Below are positions 16,569 through 25,792 of a DNA stretch of 64,000 nucleotides, one piece after another. The DNA is from Curtobacterium sp. MMLR14_010. GTDB lineage: Bacteria > Actinomycetota > Actinomycetes > Actinomycetales > Microbacteriaceae. The stretch is from NCBI RefSeq assembly GCF_001865015.1, contig NZ_MJGV01000079.1, positions 320,161-384,160 of the forward strand, given 5' to 3'. The notes beneath the pieces were generated by a model. The model had not been told where the DNA came from and made no database searches. It saw only the letters and a program-made list of their open reading frames with translations. The position numbers were made by a program, and so were the translations under genes. How positions within the stretch are numbered: the stretch's first letter is position 1; each line of letters begins with the position of its first letter.

Positions 16569-17468
16569 ATGGACGAACCCACGGCGAACCGGCTCGGCGA
16601 GTACCTGCTCGCACGGCGGGGCCTCGTCACGCCGGAGCAGGTCGGACTCGCTCCCGGCGGGAACCGGCGGGTCACCGGACTCCGGCGCGAGGAGGTCGCA
16701 CTGCTCGCCGGGATCAGCCTCGACTACTACCTGCGCCTCGAACGCGGGCGAGACGGCAACCCGTCGGCGCAGGTGCTGGAGTCCCTGGCGCGGGTGCTCC
16801 AGCTCGACGACGTGGAGACCGAGTTCCTCCTCGGTCTCGGAGCGACCCGCACGAGGCCACGGCGTCGTCGCGCGGTCGAACGCGTGCCGGCCCGCCTGTA
16901 CCAGCTCCTCGCCACGCTCGAGGTGCCGGCGTTCGTCGAGGGGCGGTACTTCGACGTCCTGGCCGTGAACGCGGTCGCGACGGCCTTCTCGCCGCGCCTG
17001 ACCCCGGGGGAGAACCGCTTGCGGTCGCTGCTCCTCGACGCGGAGGAGCGCGAGTTCCACGACGACTGGGAGACCGCGACGGCCGACGCGGTCGCGTCCT
17101 TCCGGCACACGGTCGGCGACGACGTCACCGATGCCCGGGCGGTCGAGATCGTCGGGGAGCTCTCGATGGCCAGCGCGCGGTTCCGGTCCCTCTGGGCCCG
17201 GCAGGACGTCCGCCGGCTCACGGGGAACTCGACCGTCGTGCACCACCCCTCGGTGGGGACCGTGCGGATGCACCGCGAGAAGTTCCCCGTCGACGGTCTG
17301 CTGTTCGTCGTGTACTACCCGGACACGGACAGCGAGAGCGCCGAGAAGGTCCGCCTCCTGGCGGCACTGGCGACGAGTCGCGGCAGCGACGGGGGAGTAC
17401 CCGACGGTGCCGGCGTCGGCAGCGACGGTGCCGGCGGCGACGGTGCGGTGTCGGGCGACCGGTCTTGA
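16569..17468 (+). CDS. XRE-family regulator with MmyB-like ligand domain
   Basis: 299 residues. The N-terminal HTH (about 10-85) has the stereotyped GNRRVTGLRREEVALLAGIS and YYLRLERGRDGNPSAQVLESLA. The C-terminal MmyB-like domain (about 100-270) carries VNAVATAFSPRLTPGENRLR and STVVHHPSVGTVRMHREKFP. These regulators usually sit divergent from a single oxidoreductase, as here with the SDR gene. The C-terminal 30 residues are a Gly/Ser/Asp-rich low-complexity tail (GSDG/GAG) outside the family's usual end. Confidence 0.9.
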   Translation: MDEPTANRLGEYLLARRGLVTPEQVGLAPGGNRRVTGLRREEVALLAGISLDYYLRLERGRDGNPSAQVLESLARVLQLDDVETEFLLGLGATRTRPRRRRAVERVPARLYQLLATLEVPAFVEGRYFDVLAVNAVATAFSPRLTPGENRLRSLLLDAEEREFHDDWETATADAVASFRHTVGDDVTDARAVEIVGELSMASARFRSLWARQDVRRLTGNSTVVHHPSVGTVRMHREKFPVDGLLFVVYYPDTDSESAEKVRLLAALATSRGSDGGVPDGAGVGSDGAGGDGAVSGDRS

Positions 17469-17559
17469 CGGTGGCCGCCTGCCGGGCCGTGGCCGGTGTG
17501 CGCAACCGGGGGACAGCCTCCTGGGCGGTGCGGTGACCGCGCTGCGTACCGTGAGGGAC

Positions 17560-18471
17560 ATGACGGACCAGCAGATCGACCAGTACACGATGCAGGACCC
17601 GACGAAGCTCTACGCCGACAAGACGCCCGACGAGCAGTACCTCAAGGGTGCCGGCACGGACGCCGAGATGGCGGAGAACGTCCCGGCCGACCACGGTGAG
17701 GACACCTACCGCGGCTCGGGCCGACTCGAGGGCCGCAAGGCGCTCATCACCGGCGGTGACTCCGGCATCGGTGCCGCCGTCGCGATCGCGTACGCCCGCG
17801 AGGGTGCCGACGTGGCCATCAACTACCTCCCCGAGGAGCAGGAAGATGCCGACCGCATCGTCTCGCTCATCGAGGCCGCCGGCCGCAAGGCCGTCGCGAT
17901 CCCGGGTGACATCACGTCGCTCGAGTTCTGCGAGCAGCTCGTCGCGACCGCCGTGCAGGAGCTCGGTGGGCTCGACGTCCTGGTGAACAACGCCGGCAAG
18001 CAGCAGAACGTCGACGACATCACGAAGATCTCCGACGACGAGTTCGACGAGACCTTCAAGACGAACGTCTACGCGACGTTCCGCATCACGAAGGCCGCCG
18101 TCCCGCACCTGAAGCCGGGCTCGACGATCATCAACACGACCTCGATCCAGGCCTACGCGCCGTCGCCGCACCTGGTGCACTACGCGGCCACCAAGGCCAC
18201 CGTGAACAACCTCGCGAAGGGCCTCGCCGCGCAGCTCGCGCCGAAGGGCATCCGCGTCAACGCCGTCGCACCGGGCCCGATCTGGACGCCGCTGCAGCCG
18301 GCCGGTGGTCAGCCGCCGGAGGCGCTGCCGTCCGCCGGTGAGCAGACCTACCTGGGCCGCTGGGGCCAGCCGGCCGAGCTCGCGCCGGCGTACGTGTTCC
18401 TGGCGAGCGGCGAGTCGTCGTACGTCGTCGGGGAGACGCTCCACGTCGACGGCGGCATGCCGACGCCGTAG
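17560..18471 (+). CDS. SDR-family oxidoreductase, YdaD/YhxC-type
   Basis: 303 residues. An N-terminal extension (about 1-50, TKLYADKTPDEQYLKGAGTD) typical of the Gsp39/YhxC group precedes the Rossmann fold. The cofactor motif is ITGGDSGIGAAVAIAYAREGAD, followed by LVNNAGKQQ, catalytic Ser in INTTSIQAY and Tyr-x3-Lys in HYAATKATVNNL. The C-terminal LHVDGGMPTP is also typical. Relatives are general-stress NAD(P)-dependent dehydrogenases of uncertain substrate. TACCGT (17547-17552) is 7 nt before the ATG. A 60-bp bidirectional hairpin element follows the stop. Confidence 0.9.
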   Translation: MTDQQIDQYTMQDPTKLYADKTPDEQYLKGAGTDAEMAENVPADHGEDTYRGSGRLEGRKALITGGDSGIGAAVAIAYAREGADVAINYLPEEQEDADRIVSLIEAAGRKAVAIPGDITSLEFCEQLVATAVQELGGLDVLVNNAGKQQNVDDITKISDDEFDETFKTNVYATFRITKAAVPHLKPGSTIINTTSIQAYAPSPHLVHYAATKATVNNLAKGLAAQLAPKGIRVNAVAPGPIWTPLQPAGGQPPEALPSAGEQTYLGRWGQPAELAPAYVFLASGESSYVVGETLHVDGGMPTP

Positions 18472-18532
18472 CGGCTGCTGCGTGCCGGTCGGCTGTGTGC
18501 CGGCCGCGCCCGAATTGCGCTGAGTTGCGCTG

Positions 18533-18598
18533 ATGGTGCGAGGTTCCACTAGCCGTGCTGGGTCCTGTGCCCGCACGGTGTGGGGAACCTCGCACCAT
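18533..18598. repeat. 60-bp palindromic element, copy 1 (bidirectional terminator)
   Basis: GTGCGAGGTT at 18536-18545 is the exact inverted partner of AACCTCGCAC at 18586-18595; both arms extend further outward (ATG/CAT). Inside are CCGTGC and GCACGG, which form an upper stem. It lies between convergent genes (SDR and iron permease). Two more copies of exactly the same 60-bp length are at 38612-38671 and 40451-40510. Confidence 0.75.
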
Positions 18599-18644
18599 TC
18601 CTCGTTCCGGGCGGACGCGGGCGCGCGGGCGGGGCGTGCGGCGC

Positions 18645-20732
18645 TCAGCGCGGCGTGCGGACGAGCAGCCAGATGAAGTACGGCGTGCCGATGACGGCGG
18701 TGAGGATCCCCGCGCCGAGCTGTGCCGGTGCGATGACGGTCCGCCCGACGACGTCGCCGACGCACACGAGCACCGCGCCGAGCAGCACGGCCACGGGCAC
18801 CACGGCGGCGTGCTTCCGGCCCACCAGTGCCCTGGCCGCGTGCGGTGCGACGAGCCCCACGAAGCCGATCGTCCCGACCGCGGCGATCGCCGTCGCGGTG
18901 AGCAGCACCGACACCGCGAGGAAGCCGAACCGGGTGCGGGACAGCCGGACGCCGAGGAGGCGCGGGGTGTCCTCGTCGAGGGAGACGAGGTCGAGCTCCC
19001 GGCGCCGGGCGACGACGACGGCGAGCGACACCACGAGGACGACGGCGACCGGCAGGCAGTCCGCCCACGTGCGGCCGTAGGTCGAGCCGGACAGCCACGT
19101 CAGCGCCTTCGTCGCGTTGAACGGGTCGGTCAGGACGATCACCAGGCTGATCATCGCGGTGAGCCCGGACGAGACGCCGATGCCGACGAGCACCAGCCGG
19201 TCCTGGCGGAACCCACCGCGGGCAGCGAGCCCGAACACGACGGCGGCGGCGACGGCGGCGCCGAGGAAGGCCCCGCCCGCCGTGGTCCACGTCCCGACGA
19301 CGGGCACCGCGGTCACGACGACGACCGCGCCGAGTCCCGCGCCGCTGGACACCCCCAGCACGCCGGGGTCGGCCAGGGGGTTCCGTGTGACGGCCTGCAC
19401 GACCGTGCCGGCGAGCGCGAGGGCGGCTCCGGCCAGCAGCGCGGCGGACACCCGGGGGACCCGGGTGTCGAGGATGAAGGCGATGGCCTGGTTGGCCCGC
19501 CCGGTGAGCCAGTTCGTGACGTCGCCGAGGAGCAGCTTCGCGTCGCCGAGCAGCACCGACGCGATGACGACCCCGACCAGGACCACGACGAGCGAGCCGA
19601 TGACGACGGGCACGGTCCACCGACCGGGGACGCTGGCGCCCTCGAGCTGCCCGGACTGGCCGGAGTCCCGCGTGCGGAGGGCCATCACGACGAGGAACAC
19701 CGCGCCGACGACGCTCGTCACGACGCCGGTCGGCACCGCGGTCGCCGCGTCGCCGTGCACCACCGCGCGGAGCAGGACGTCGGACGCGAGCACGATGCCG
19801 GCGCCGACGAGCCCGGCGACCGGGAACGCCGCCCACGACCGGTGCAGCGTCGGGAAGCGCCGGGCGAGGGGGCGGACGAGCGCGGGGGCGGAGAGGCCGA
19901 CGAAGCCGATCGGGCCGGCGACGGTGACGGCCGCTGCCGACAGCACCACGGCGAGCACGATCGCGACGACCCGGGTGCCGTGCACGGGGACGCCGAGCCC
20001 GCGGGCGGTGTCGTCGCCGAGCGCCAGGGCGTCGACCCGGCGGGACACGAACACGAAGCCGGCGACGCCGACGGCCAGGAACGGCAGCATCGGCACGAGC
20101 CCGCCGAAGCCGTTCTGCGCGATGCCGCCCTGGCTCCACGCGTACATCCCCTGGGTCTCCTGGGGGAACAGCAGGACCAGGGCGTTCGTCACCGCACCGA
20201 GTCCGAGCGCGAGGGCCGACCCGGCGAGCACCAGTCGGACGGTCCCGCTGCCGAGACCCGAGAGCGCGAGCACGACCGCCGCGGCACCGAGCCCACCGAG
20301 GAACGCGAGGCCCGACTGCGCCAGGACGCCGAACCCGATGCCGGAGACGGACCCGAGCCCGAGCGCGAGGTAGGCGCCCGCGTTGACGGCCAGCGTGTCC
20401 GGGGACGCGAGCACGTTCCGCGTGACGGCCTGCATCGCGGCGCCGGCCACCCCGAGGGCCACGCCGACCAGGAGCCCGGCGACCATCCGCGGCAGGCGGG
20501 ACGCCACCACGACCGAGGCGTCCGTTCGGTCGGCGTTCCCCGTGACGGCCTTCCACAGCGCACCGGGTCCGACGTCGGCCGTGCCCTGCGTGACGTCGAT
20601 CGCCGCGAGGATCGCGACGACGACGAGCCCACCGAGCAGCAGCGCGACGCCGAGGGAGACGCGCCGGGTCCGCGCACGTCCCGAGCGACCGGCGGCCGGG
20701 ACGGCGCGGACCGGCGCCGGGGTGTCGATCAC
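18645..20732 (-). CDS. Fused double iron-siderophore ABC permease (FhuB-like)
   Basis: 695 residues, twice the usual FecCD length. Two complete FecCD/BtuC-type permease units are joined (about 20-345 and 370-690). Each has the arginine-rich RxPR motif (SRLPRMVAGLLVGVALGVAG and TRVPRVSAALLAGAALALAG), QAVTRN, and GPIGFVGL or GTIGFVGLVAPHAAR near its end. The single-chain arrangement resembles FhuB, so no second permease gene is needed. It is the third gene of an operon with the ATPase and binding lipoprotein. It starts at a GTG 4 bp after the lipoprotein stop. Confidence 0.92.
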   Translation of the reverse strand: MIDTPAPVRAVPAAGRSGRARTRRVSLGVALLLGGLVVVAILAAIDVTQGTADVGPGALWKAVTGNADRTDASVVVASRLPRMVAGLLVGVALGVAGAAMQAVTRNVLASPDTLAVNAGAYLALGLGSVSGIGFGVLAQSGLAFLGGLGAAAVVLALSGLGSGTVRLVLAGSALALGLGAVTNALVLLFPQETQGMYAWSQGGIAQNGFGGLVPMLPFLAVGVAGFVFVSRRVDALALGDDTARGLGVPVHGTRVVAIVLAVVLSAAAVTVAGPIGFVGLSAPALVRPLARRFPTLHRSWAAFPVAGLVGAGIVLASDVLLRAVVHGDAATAVPTGVVTSVVGAVFLVVMALRTRDSGQSGQLEGASVPGRWTVPVVIGSLVVVLVGVVIASVLLGDAKLLLGDVTNWLTGRANQAIAFILDTRVPRVSAALLAGAALALAGTVVQAVTRNPLADPGVLGVSSGAGLGAVVVVTAVPVVGTWTTAGGAFLGAAVAAAVVFGLAARGGFRQDRLVLVGIGVSSGLTAMISLVIVLTDPFNATKALTWLSGSTYGRTWADCLPVAVVLVVSLAVVVARRRELDLVSLDEDTPRLLGVRLSRTRFGFLAVSVLLTATAIAAVGTIGFVGLVAPHAARALVGRKHAAVVPVAVLLGAVLVCVGDVVGRTVIAPAQLGAGILTAVIGTPYFIWLLVRTPR

Positions 20733-20735
20733 CCG

Positions 20736-21710
20736 CTACTTCGTGATCGCGGCGACGGCGGCCTCGACGTAGGCCTCCATCGACCCGGGGCCGCCGAACA
20801 TCCAGATGCCGTCGTCGAGGCGGTGGACGGCACCCTGCTCGACGAAGGGCAGCGACTTCCACACGTCGTTCGACGCCAGGGTCTTCGCGAAGACGTCGTC
20901 GCCGTCCACGTCGTTGCCGATGTAGAGGAACGTGGTGTCGTCGGGCAGCGCGGTGAGGCCCTCGACGTCGGTCGACCCGAGGCCGTACGCCGCGTCGCCC
21001 GTGATGGTCCACGCGTTCTCGAGGCCGAGTGCGGTGTTCACGGCACCGATCGCGGAGGTCTTCGTGTACGGACGGATCGTCACCTGGTTCGAGAGCACGT
21101 ACGCGTCGGCGAAGGCCACGCGCGTGCCGTCCTTGCCCGCGTCGGCGAGCTGCTGCTTCGCGTCCGCGAGCTTCGACTCGAAGCCCTTCCAGACCGTCGT
21201 CGCCTTCGCGGTGGTGCCGGTCGCCGTCGCGATGAGGTCGAGCGTCTTCTTCATGTTCGCGAGCTGGTCCTTCCCTTCGGCGGACTCCACCACGAGGGTC
21301 GGCGCGATCTTCCGCAGCTGCGTGATGACGGAGGACTTGAGCGAGGTCGTCGCCACGATGAGGTCGGGCGCGATCGAGGCGATGGTGTCCGTGCTCGGCT
21401 CACCGCGCGTGCCGATGTCCTTCGGGTCGCCCGTGAGCGGCACGGCGGAGTCCCACGCCGAGTAGCCCTTGACGTCGGCCACCCCGGCCGGTGCGACACC
21501 GAGGGTCTCGAGGTCCTCGACGACGTTCCACTCGGTCCCGACGACCTTCTCCGCGGCGCCGTCGAGGATCACCTTCGTGCCCGTGGCGTCGGTGACGGTG
21601 ATCTTCGACGCCGAGGAGGTCGCGTCGGTCGCCGACTGGGTCGCGCCGCAGGCGGTCAGGCCGATCGCGACGGAGACGGCGACGGCGGTGGCGGTGAGGA
21701 GGCGCTTCAT
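20736..21710 (-). CDS. Iron-siderophore ABC substrate-binding lipoprotein
   Basis: 324 residues. A lipoprotein signal (LLTATAVAVSVAIGLTACG, lipobox LTAC with Cys21) is followed by a two-lobed periplasmic-binding-type III fold of the FhuD/FepB group (KVVGTEWNVVEDLETLGVAP, IASIAPDLIVATTSLKSSVI). It captures ferric siderophore outside the membrane and delivers it to the fused permease. Its ATG overlaps the ATPase stop (positions 21707-21710), so the two are translationally coupled. No siderophore biosynthesis genes are nearby, so use of a xenosiderophore is possible. Confidence 0.92.
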   Translation of the reverse strand: MKRLLTATAVAVSVAIGLTACGATQSATDATSSASKITVTDATGTKVILDGAAEKVVGTEWNVVEDLETLGVAPAGVADVKGYSAWDSAVPLTGDPKDIGTRGEPSTDTIASIAPDLIVATTSLKSSVITQLRKIAPTLVVESAEGKDQLANMKKTLDLIATATGTTAKATTVWKGFESKLADAKQQLADAGKDGTRVAFADAYVLSNQVTIRPYTKTSAIGAVNTALGLENAWTITGDAAYGLGSTDVEGLTALPDDTTFLYIGNDVDGDDVFAKTLASNDVWKSLPFVEQGAVHRLDDGIWMFGGPGSMEAYVEAAVAAITK

Positions 21711-22564
21711 GAGCTGCTGTGGAGCCTTTCGGTGCGGGTGTGGTGTCGGCCGACGGCGCGGGTGCGCAGGCGTCCGGTGGAGGGGTCGTGGTCGACGTCG
21801 ATCCGGATGCCGTACACGGCGGAGAGTCCGTCCGAGGTGAAGACCTCGGCCGGGGTGCCCTCCGCGACGACGACCCCGGCCTCGAGCAGGACGACGCGGT
21901 CGGCGACGGCTGCGGCCTGGTCGAGGTCGTGCAGGACCACGCCGACGGCGATGTGCCGCTCGTCGGCGAGGTCGCGGATCAGGTCGAGGAGCTCCACCTG
22001 GTAGCGGAGGTCGAGGTAGGTGGTCGGCTCGTCGAGCAGGAGCACGTCGGTCTCCTGTGCGAGGCAGCTCGCCAGCCAGACACGCTGCAGCTGTCCACCG
22101 GAGAGCTGGTCGACGTGCCGGTCGGTGAGGTCGCGCAGGCCGGTGACGTCGAGGGCGTGCTCGACGACCGCCGCCCCGTCGGGGTCGGACCCGCCGAAGC
22201 GCGAGCGGTACGGGTGACGGCCGAACGCGACGACGTCGCGGATGCGCAGGCCGCCGGGGGTCGGCCGGCCCTGGGTGAGGAGTGCGACGCGCTGCGCGAA
22301 GGCCTTCGGCGAGAGGGCGAGGCAGTCGACCGCCGCGTCCGCGTCAGCGGTCCCGTCGGCCGGCGGTGCCCCGTCGTGCAGCGTCACCGCGCCACTCCGC
22401 GCCGACTGCAGTCGCGCGATCGTCCGCAGCAGCGTGGACTTGCCCGACCCGTTCGGCCCGACGAGCGCGGTCACGCGGCCGGCGACGAGCTCCAGGGACG
22501 CGCCGTGCACGACAGCGTCACCCTGGTAGGCCACGGTGACGGCATCAGCTCGGAGATCGACCAC
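21707..22564 (-). CDS. Iron-siderophore ABC transporter ATP-binding protein
   Basis: 285 residues. It has Walker A GPNGSGKSTLLRT, the signature LSGGQLQRVWLA, Walker B TDVLLLDEPTTYLD, and the H-loop His in GVVLHDLDQAAA. It is of the FecE/FhuC type and powers the fused permease. A 20-residue insertion (DGAPPADGTADADAAVDCLA) between Walker A and the Q-loop is longer than usual. First gene of the iron operon: the GTG start is 6 nt from TAACCT inside an IdeR-type box, so iron repression and a leaderless mRNA are both likely. Confidence 0.93.
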   Translation of the reverse strand: MVDLRADAVTVAYQGDAVVHGASLELVAGRVTALVGPNGSGKSTLLRTIARLQSARSGAVTLHDGAPPADGTADADAAVDCLALSPKAFAQRVALLTQGRPTPGGLRIRDVVAFGRHPYRSRFGGSDPDGAAVVEHALDVTGLRDLTDRHVDQLSGGQLQRVWLASCLAQETDVLLLDEPTTYLDLRYQVELLDLIRDLADERHIAVGVVLHDLDQAAAVADRVVLLEAGVVVAEGTPAEVFTSDGLSAVYGIRIDVDHDPSTGRLRTRAVGRHHTRTERLHSSS

Positions 22565-22569
22565 GCAGT

Positions 22570-22586
22570 AAGGTTAGCCTAACCTT
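22570..22586 (-). promoter_or_regulatory. IdeR/DtxR iron box
   Basis: AAGGTTAGCCTAACCTT is a 17-bp palindrome about a central C/G, matching the DtxR/IdeR consensus TTAGGTTAGSCTAACCTAA at 17 of 19 core positions. It overlaps the -10 (TAACCT, minus strand 22576-22571) and lies 5 nt before the ATPase start. Fe2+-loaded IdeR should shut the operon off. Confidence 0.85.
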
Positions 22587-22627
22587 CGTACCGTTCCGCA
22601 AGCGCGGGCGTCAGGTGGGTGCCGGTC

Positions 22628-22951
22628 TCAGCCCGAGACGCCGCAGCTCCTCGCCATCGCCTCGAGCAGTTCGCGGGCCGACATCGCGGCGGCCAGCTCG
22701 ATCTCGACGGGGTTGATCCCGAATGCCCGCTCGAGCTCGCGGCGGCGTGCCTGGTCGGCGACGGGGACCTCCGGCCGCTGCGGCAGCACGGCGATCGCGT
22801 GCGCGGCGGCGTCGAATGCGCCGTGCGGCCGGCCGAGCTGTTCCCACATGGTGCGGACGTCGTGCGCGACCTGGTCGGTGTCGCCGCCGAACTCGAAGCC
22901 GGCGGACGCCATGGTGGCCAGTCCCTGGGCGATGGGGTCGTTCGGGGTCAT
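22628..22951 (-). CDS. Short hypothetical protein
   Basis: 107 residues, no family recognised. It is largely helical and begins NDPIAQGLATMASAGFEFGG. There is no signal peptide or TM. The acidic/amphipathic character and TDQVAHDVRTMWEQLGRPHG suggest a small cytosolic protein. The ATG at 22951 is used; the other orientation of this stretch gives no credible alternative. It lies upstream of and in the same direction as the iron operon, but separated by the IdeR box, so it is probably not part of it. Confidence 0.55.
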   Translation of the reverse strand: MTPNDPIAQGLATMASAGFEFGGDTDQVAHDVRTMWEQLGRPHGAFDAAAHAIAVLPQRPEVPVADQARRRELERAFGINPVEIELAAAMSARELLEAMARSCGVSG

Positions 22952-23177
22952 GGCGGCATGCTCACACAACCGGCCGGGAACCCGCCAGGACCGCGGCGGG
23001 GCACGCGGTGCTGTCCCCCTTCCGCACGACCCCCGGACCGGGGATGCTGCTCGGCCCCGGAACGCGGTTGACTTGCCCAGCCGCCCGTCCTGGGACGGCC
23101 ATGCGGACAGGACGTCCGCGGATCGGACACGCGCCACGACGACGTCGGCTCGGCGTCCCGGATCGACGGAGGGCACG

Positions 23178-23852
23178 ATGCTCGAAGACACCAGCGCGGA
23201 CACCGCGGCAGCTGCCGCCGCGGCCGCGACCCTGCACCTGCGCATCACGATCGTGGGTGCCACCGTCGACCTGTTGCGGGACGTGCCCTTCCACGAGGCC
23301 CGCCCCGAGGACGTGGCCGACCGGCTCGCGATCAGCGTGTACGAGCTGCGCCAGCACTTCCCGTCGTGGGACGGCCTGGTGCTCGCCGCGCTCGACCGCT
23401 GGAACGGCACGCGGATGGACGACGTCACCCAGGACGTCGGCAACGGCACGACCGTCGAGCTCCTCCGTGCCATCGTCGCCTCGAACGCCGAGGACCCCGC
23501 GCTCATGCGCCTGCTCGTCGCGCTGCTCTCGGTCGCCGGCAACCCCGCGCACCCGATGTCGACGTACCTCCGATCCCGCTACCAGCTCTTCTTCCTGCAG
23601 ATCAAGCGCGGGCTCGAGCACGACATCGCCGTCGGCCGCGCGCCGCACACGATGGACCCGCGCCGTGGAGCGGAACAGCTCATCGCGCTGTACGAGGGGC
23701 TGCAGCTGCAGGCCCTGCTGCGCGCGGACCTCGACCTGGTGCCGGCGTTCGACCGCTCCGTGGCCCGGCTGGAGCGCGGGTGGATGGAGCGCTACGAGCC
23801 CCAGGCCGCCCGGCGGCTGTCCACCTGGGCCGACGACGGCTGGGACATCTGA
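23178..23852 (+). CDS. TetR-like transcriptional regulator
   Basis: 224 residues. The N-terminal region (about 25-70) fits a TetR HTH in order and length (TVDLLRDVPFHEARPEDVAD, LAISVYELRQHFPSWDGLVL), and the helical C-terminal domain (about 90-200) has EQLIALYEGLQLQALLRADL, typical of TetR ligand domains. An Ala-rich run (AAAAAAAA) precedes the HTH. A GGAGGG site lies 6 nt before the ATG. No target gene is adjacent: the neighbours are a hypothetical protein and a DUF2795 protein. The 226-bp upstream gap holds only short imperfect repeats. Confidence 0.75.
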   Translation: MLEDTSADTAAAAAAAATLHLRITIVGATVDLLRDVPFHEARPEDVADRLAISVYELRQHFPSWDGLVLAALDRWNGTRMDDVTQDVGNGTTVELLRAIVASNAEDPALMRLLVALLSVAGNPAHPMSTYLRSRYQLFFLQIKRGLEHDIAVGRAPHTMDPRRGAEQLIALYEGLQLQALLRADLDLVPAFDRSVARLERGWMERYEPQAARRLSTWADDGWDI

Positions 23853-23959
23853 CCCCGACGCCTCTGGCCGCGGCACGCGTCACTGGCCGGAGGACGCGCT
23901 GCTGGCAGCGTGACGAGGGTGCGCCGGGTACGACGGGACCTCCAACGGAAGGAGCCGTC

Positions 23960-24154
23960 ATGGCAGCACCGAACCCGATCCAGGTCCAGAAGTTCCTGAG
24001 CGGTATCGACTACCCGGCGTCGAAGGACGACATCGTCACGACGGCCGAGAAGGAGGGTGCGGACGACAACGTCCTCGACGCCCTCAAGCAGATCCCGGAC
24101 CAGGAGTACGACGGCCCGACCGCAGTGTCGAAGGCCGTCTCTGAGACCGACTGA
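23960..24154 (+). CDS. DUF2795 small protein
   Basis: 64 residues. PIQVQKFLSGIDYPASKDDI followed by LDALKQIPDQEYDGPTAVSKA is the compact all-helical DUF2795 pattern, common in actinobacteria and also in phage and plasmid genomes. Function unknown. An excellent ribosome-binding site (AAGGAG) precedes the ATG, so this gene is probably well translated. Confidence 0.88.
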   Translation: MAAPNPIQVQKFLSGIDYPASKDDIVTTAEKEGADDNVLDALKQIPDQEYDGPTAVSKAVSETD

Positions 24155-24204
24155 CGCCGAGCGTCACCCCACGGCCGGTCCCCCGCCGGTCCCGCCGCCC
24201 GCTG

Positions 24205-25725
24205 TCAGGGCGTGCGTGACCCTCGGGGGACCGTCCCGTTCCCGGGGTCGTACCCCGTGTCGCGCAGCACCCGGATCGCCGTGGTGTCGCTGTGCACCGA
24301 CTGCACGTGGACCCGCCGCGACCGCCGGAGTGCCCGTCGTGCGCCCGGTGTCGCGAAGAGCGACCCGAGCACCAGACCGGCGCCGATGCCGAGTGCGACG
24401 GAGACGGCCGCGACGAAGTCCAGTGCGGCACTCGACGTGCCGGACATGAAGTTCAGCAGGGCGTTCGACACGGCCACACCGGGCAGGAGCGCCCCGCAGA
24501 ACGCCGGCACCGAGATCGCGGAGACCGCCGTCCGCATCCGCACGGCGGCGTACGTCGACAGCACGCCGAGCAGCACCGCGGCCACGAAGGTCGCCCCGAG
24601 CAGCGGCAGCCCGAGCTGGCGGAGCCCCCACAGCGCCGCGGCCGCGGTCACCGAGAAGACGACGGCGACGGGGATCACCCGCGCGCTCGCCTGCTGCACG
24701 AAGCAGTTCGCCGCGGCCGACACGACGGTCAGCGACAGCGACGCCCAGAGCGGCAGGGTCTGCGTCACGATGCCCGACGGGTCCACCTCGAGGTGCAGCC
24801 ACTTCGTCATCGCGATGCCCGCCGGCACCCCCACGACGATCGCGGCGATGACGAGCCCGATGTAGAACGCACGGGCGACGGCCATCGCCCGGAAGCCGGA
24901 GATCGCGTCCTGCGCCCACGTCACGAGCGACACGTGGGGCAGCAGGAGCACCACGAGGGCCGCGACCATCGTCGCAGCGCCCGTCGGCTGCAGGACCCCG
25001 GCACCGATCGCGAGCGTGCCGATCACCGACGCGACCGCGCCCTGCGCCCCGGACACGAAGAACTGCGGGTAGCCCCGGCCGGTCAGCCACCGTCCGGAGA
25101 CGATGATGCCGAGCATCAGCACGAACGCCCCGACGCCGGCACGCCAGCCACCACCGGCCTGCATCGCGATCGACGTCCCGAGGATCGACAGCCCGACGTC
25201 AGCGATCCACGTCGGCCACCGGGAGGGCATCCGCAGCACGGCGACGAGCGCGCTCACGGCCGAGGTCATGTCCCGCTCGTCGTGGATGACGTCGTCGACG
25301 ATCTGGTTCGCCCACGCCAGCCGGTTCAGGTCCGACCCGTCCGACCGCACGGTGCGCATCTTGACCAGCACGGGGCCGTCGGACGGCGCGTACTGGATCG
25401 TCACCGAGCTGCCGGTGAAGTCGAGCTCCAGCGGTGCGAGGTTCCACTTCGTCGCGACGGCGACCAGCGCGATCTCGACGCTCCTGGTGTCGGCTCCGGA
25501 CGCCAGCATCACCTCGGCGACGTCGAGGCAGAAGTCGACGATCTGCACGGCCGTGTACTGCGCGGCCGCCTGACGGTCCGGTTCGACGTGCTCGTAGATC
25601 GAGCCACGCAGCCGGGCGCGGATGTCCCGCAGGTCGTGCTGCGCGACGCTCCTGGCACGGGGGCGGTGCGGAGGGCGCGGAGGGCGGCCCGTCCGGGGAG
25701 CAGGGTGGAGCGGGTCGGGCATCAC
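24205..25725 (-). CDS. ThrE-family threonine/serine exporter
   Basis: 506 residues. An N-terminal cytoplasmic ThrE domain (about 60-190; DFCLDVAEVMLASGADTRSVE) is followed by about ten TM helices divided into ThrE (DUF1212) and ThrE_2 (DUF3815) halves, fused in one chain as in the Corynebacterium glutamicum protein. It exports threonine and serine using the proton motive force. A His/Arg-rich head and a charged tail flank the membrane part. The first in-frame codon is GTG immediately followed by ATG; CACAAT 6 nt before the ATG (25722) suggests the ATG could be the true start. Confidence 0.9.
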   Translation of the reverse strand: MMPDPLHPAPRTGRPPRPPHRPRARSVAQHDLRDIRARLRGSIYEHVEPDRQAAAQYTAVQIVDFCLDVAEVMLASGADTRSVEIALVAVATKWNLAPLELDFTGSSVTIQYAPSDGPVLVKMRTVRSDGSDLNRLAWANQIVDDVIHDERDMTSAVSALVAVLRMPSRWPTWIADVGLSILGTSIAMQAGGGWRAGVGAFVLMLGIIVSGRWLTGRGYPQFFVSGAQGAVASVIGTLAIGAGVLQPTGAATMVAALVVLLLPHVSLVTWAQDAISGFRAMAVARAFYIGLVIAAIVVGVPAGIAMTKWLHLEVDPSGIVTQTLPLWASLSLTVVSAAANCFVQQASARVIPVAVVFSVTAAAALWGLRQLGLPLLGATFVAAVLLGVLSTYAAVRMRTAVSAISVPAFCGALLPGVAVSNALLNFMSGTSSAALDFVAAVSVALGIGAGLVLGSLFATPGARRALRRSRRVHVQSVHSDTTAIRVLRDTGYDPGNGTVPRGSRTP

Positions 25726-25792
25726 GCCATTGTGCCTGGCCGACGGACGCGAGTCCGCACGTCCGCTGGACGCGCCGCGGAGTCCGGCTGTG

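Noticed and set aside
17218..21012. A 1264-residue minus-strand frame across the SDR and iron permease genes
   Set aside because: It is the out-of-frame shadow of the iron permease and lipoprotein genes, and translates as Arg-rich low-complexity sequence.
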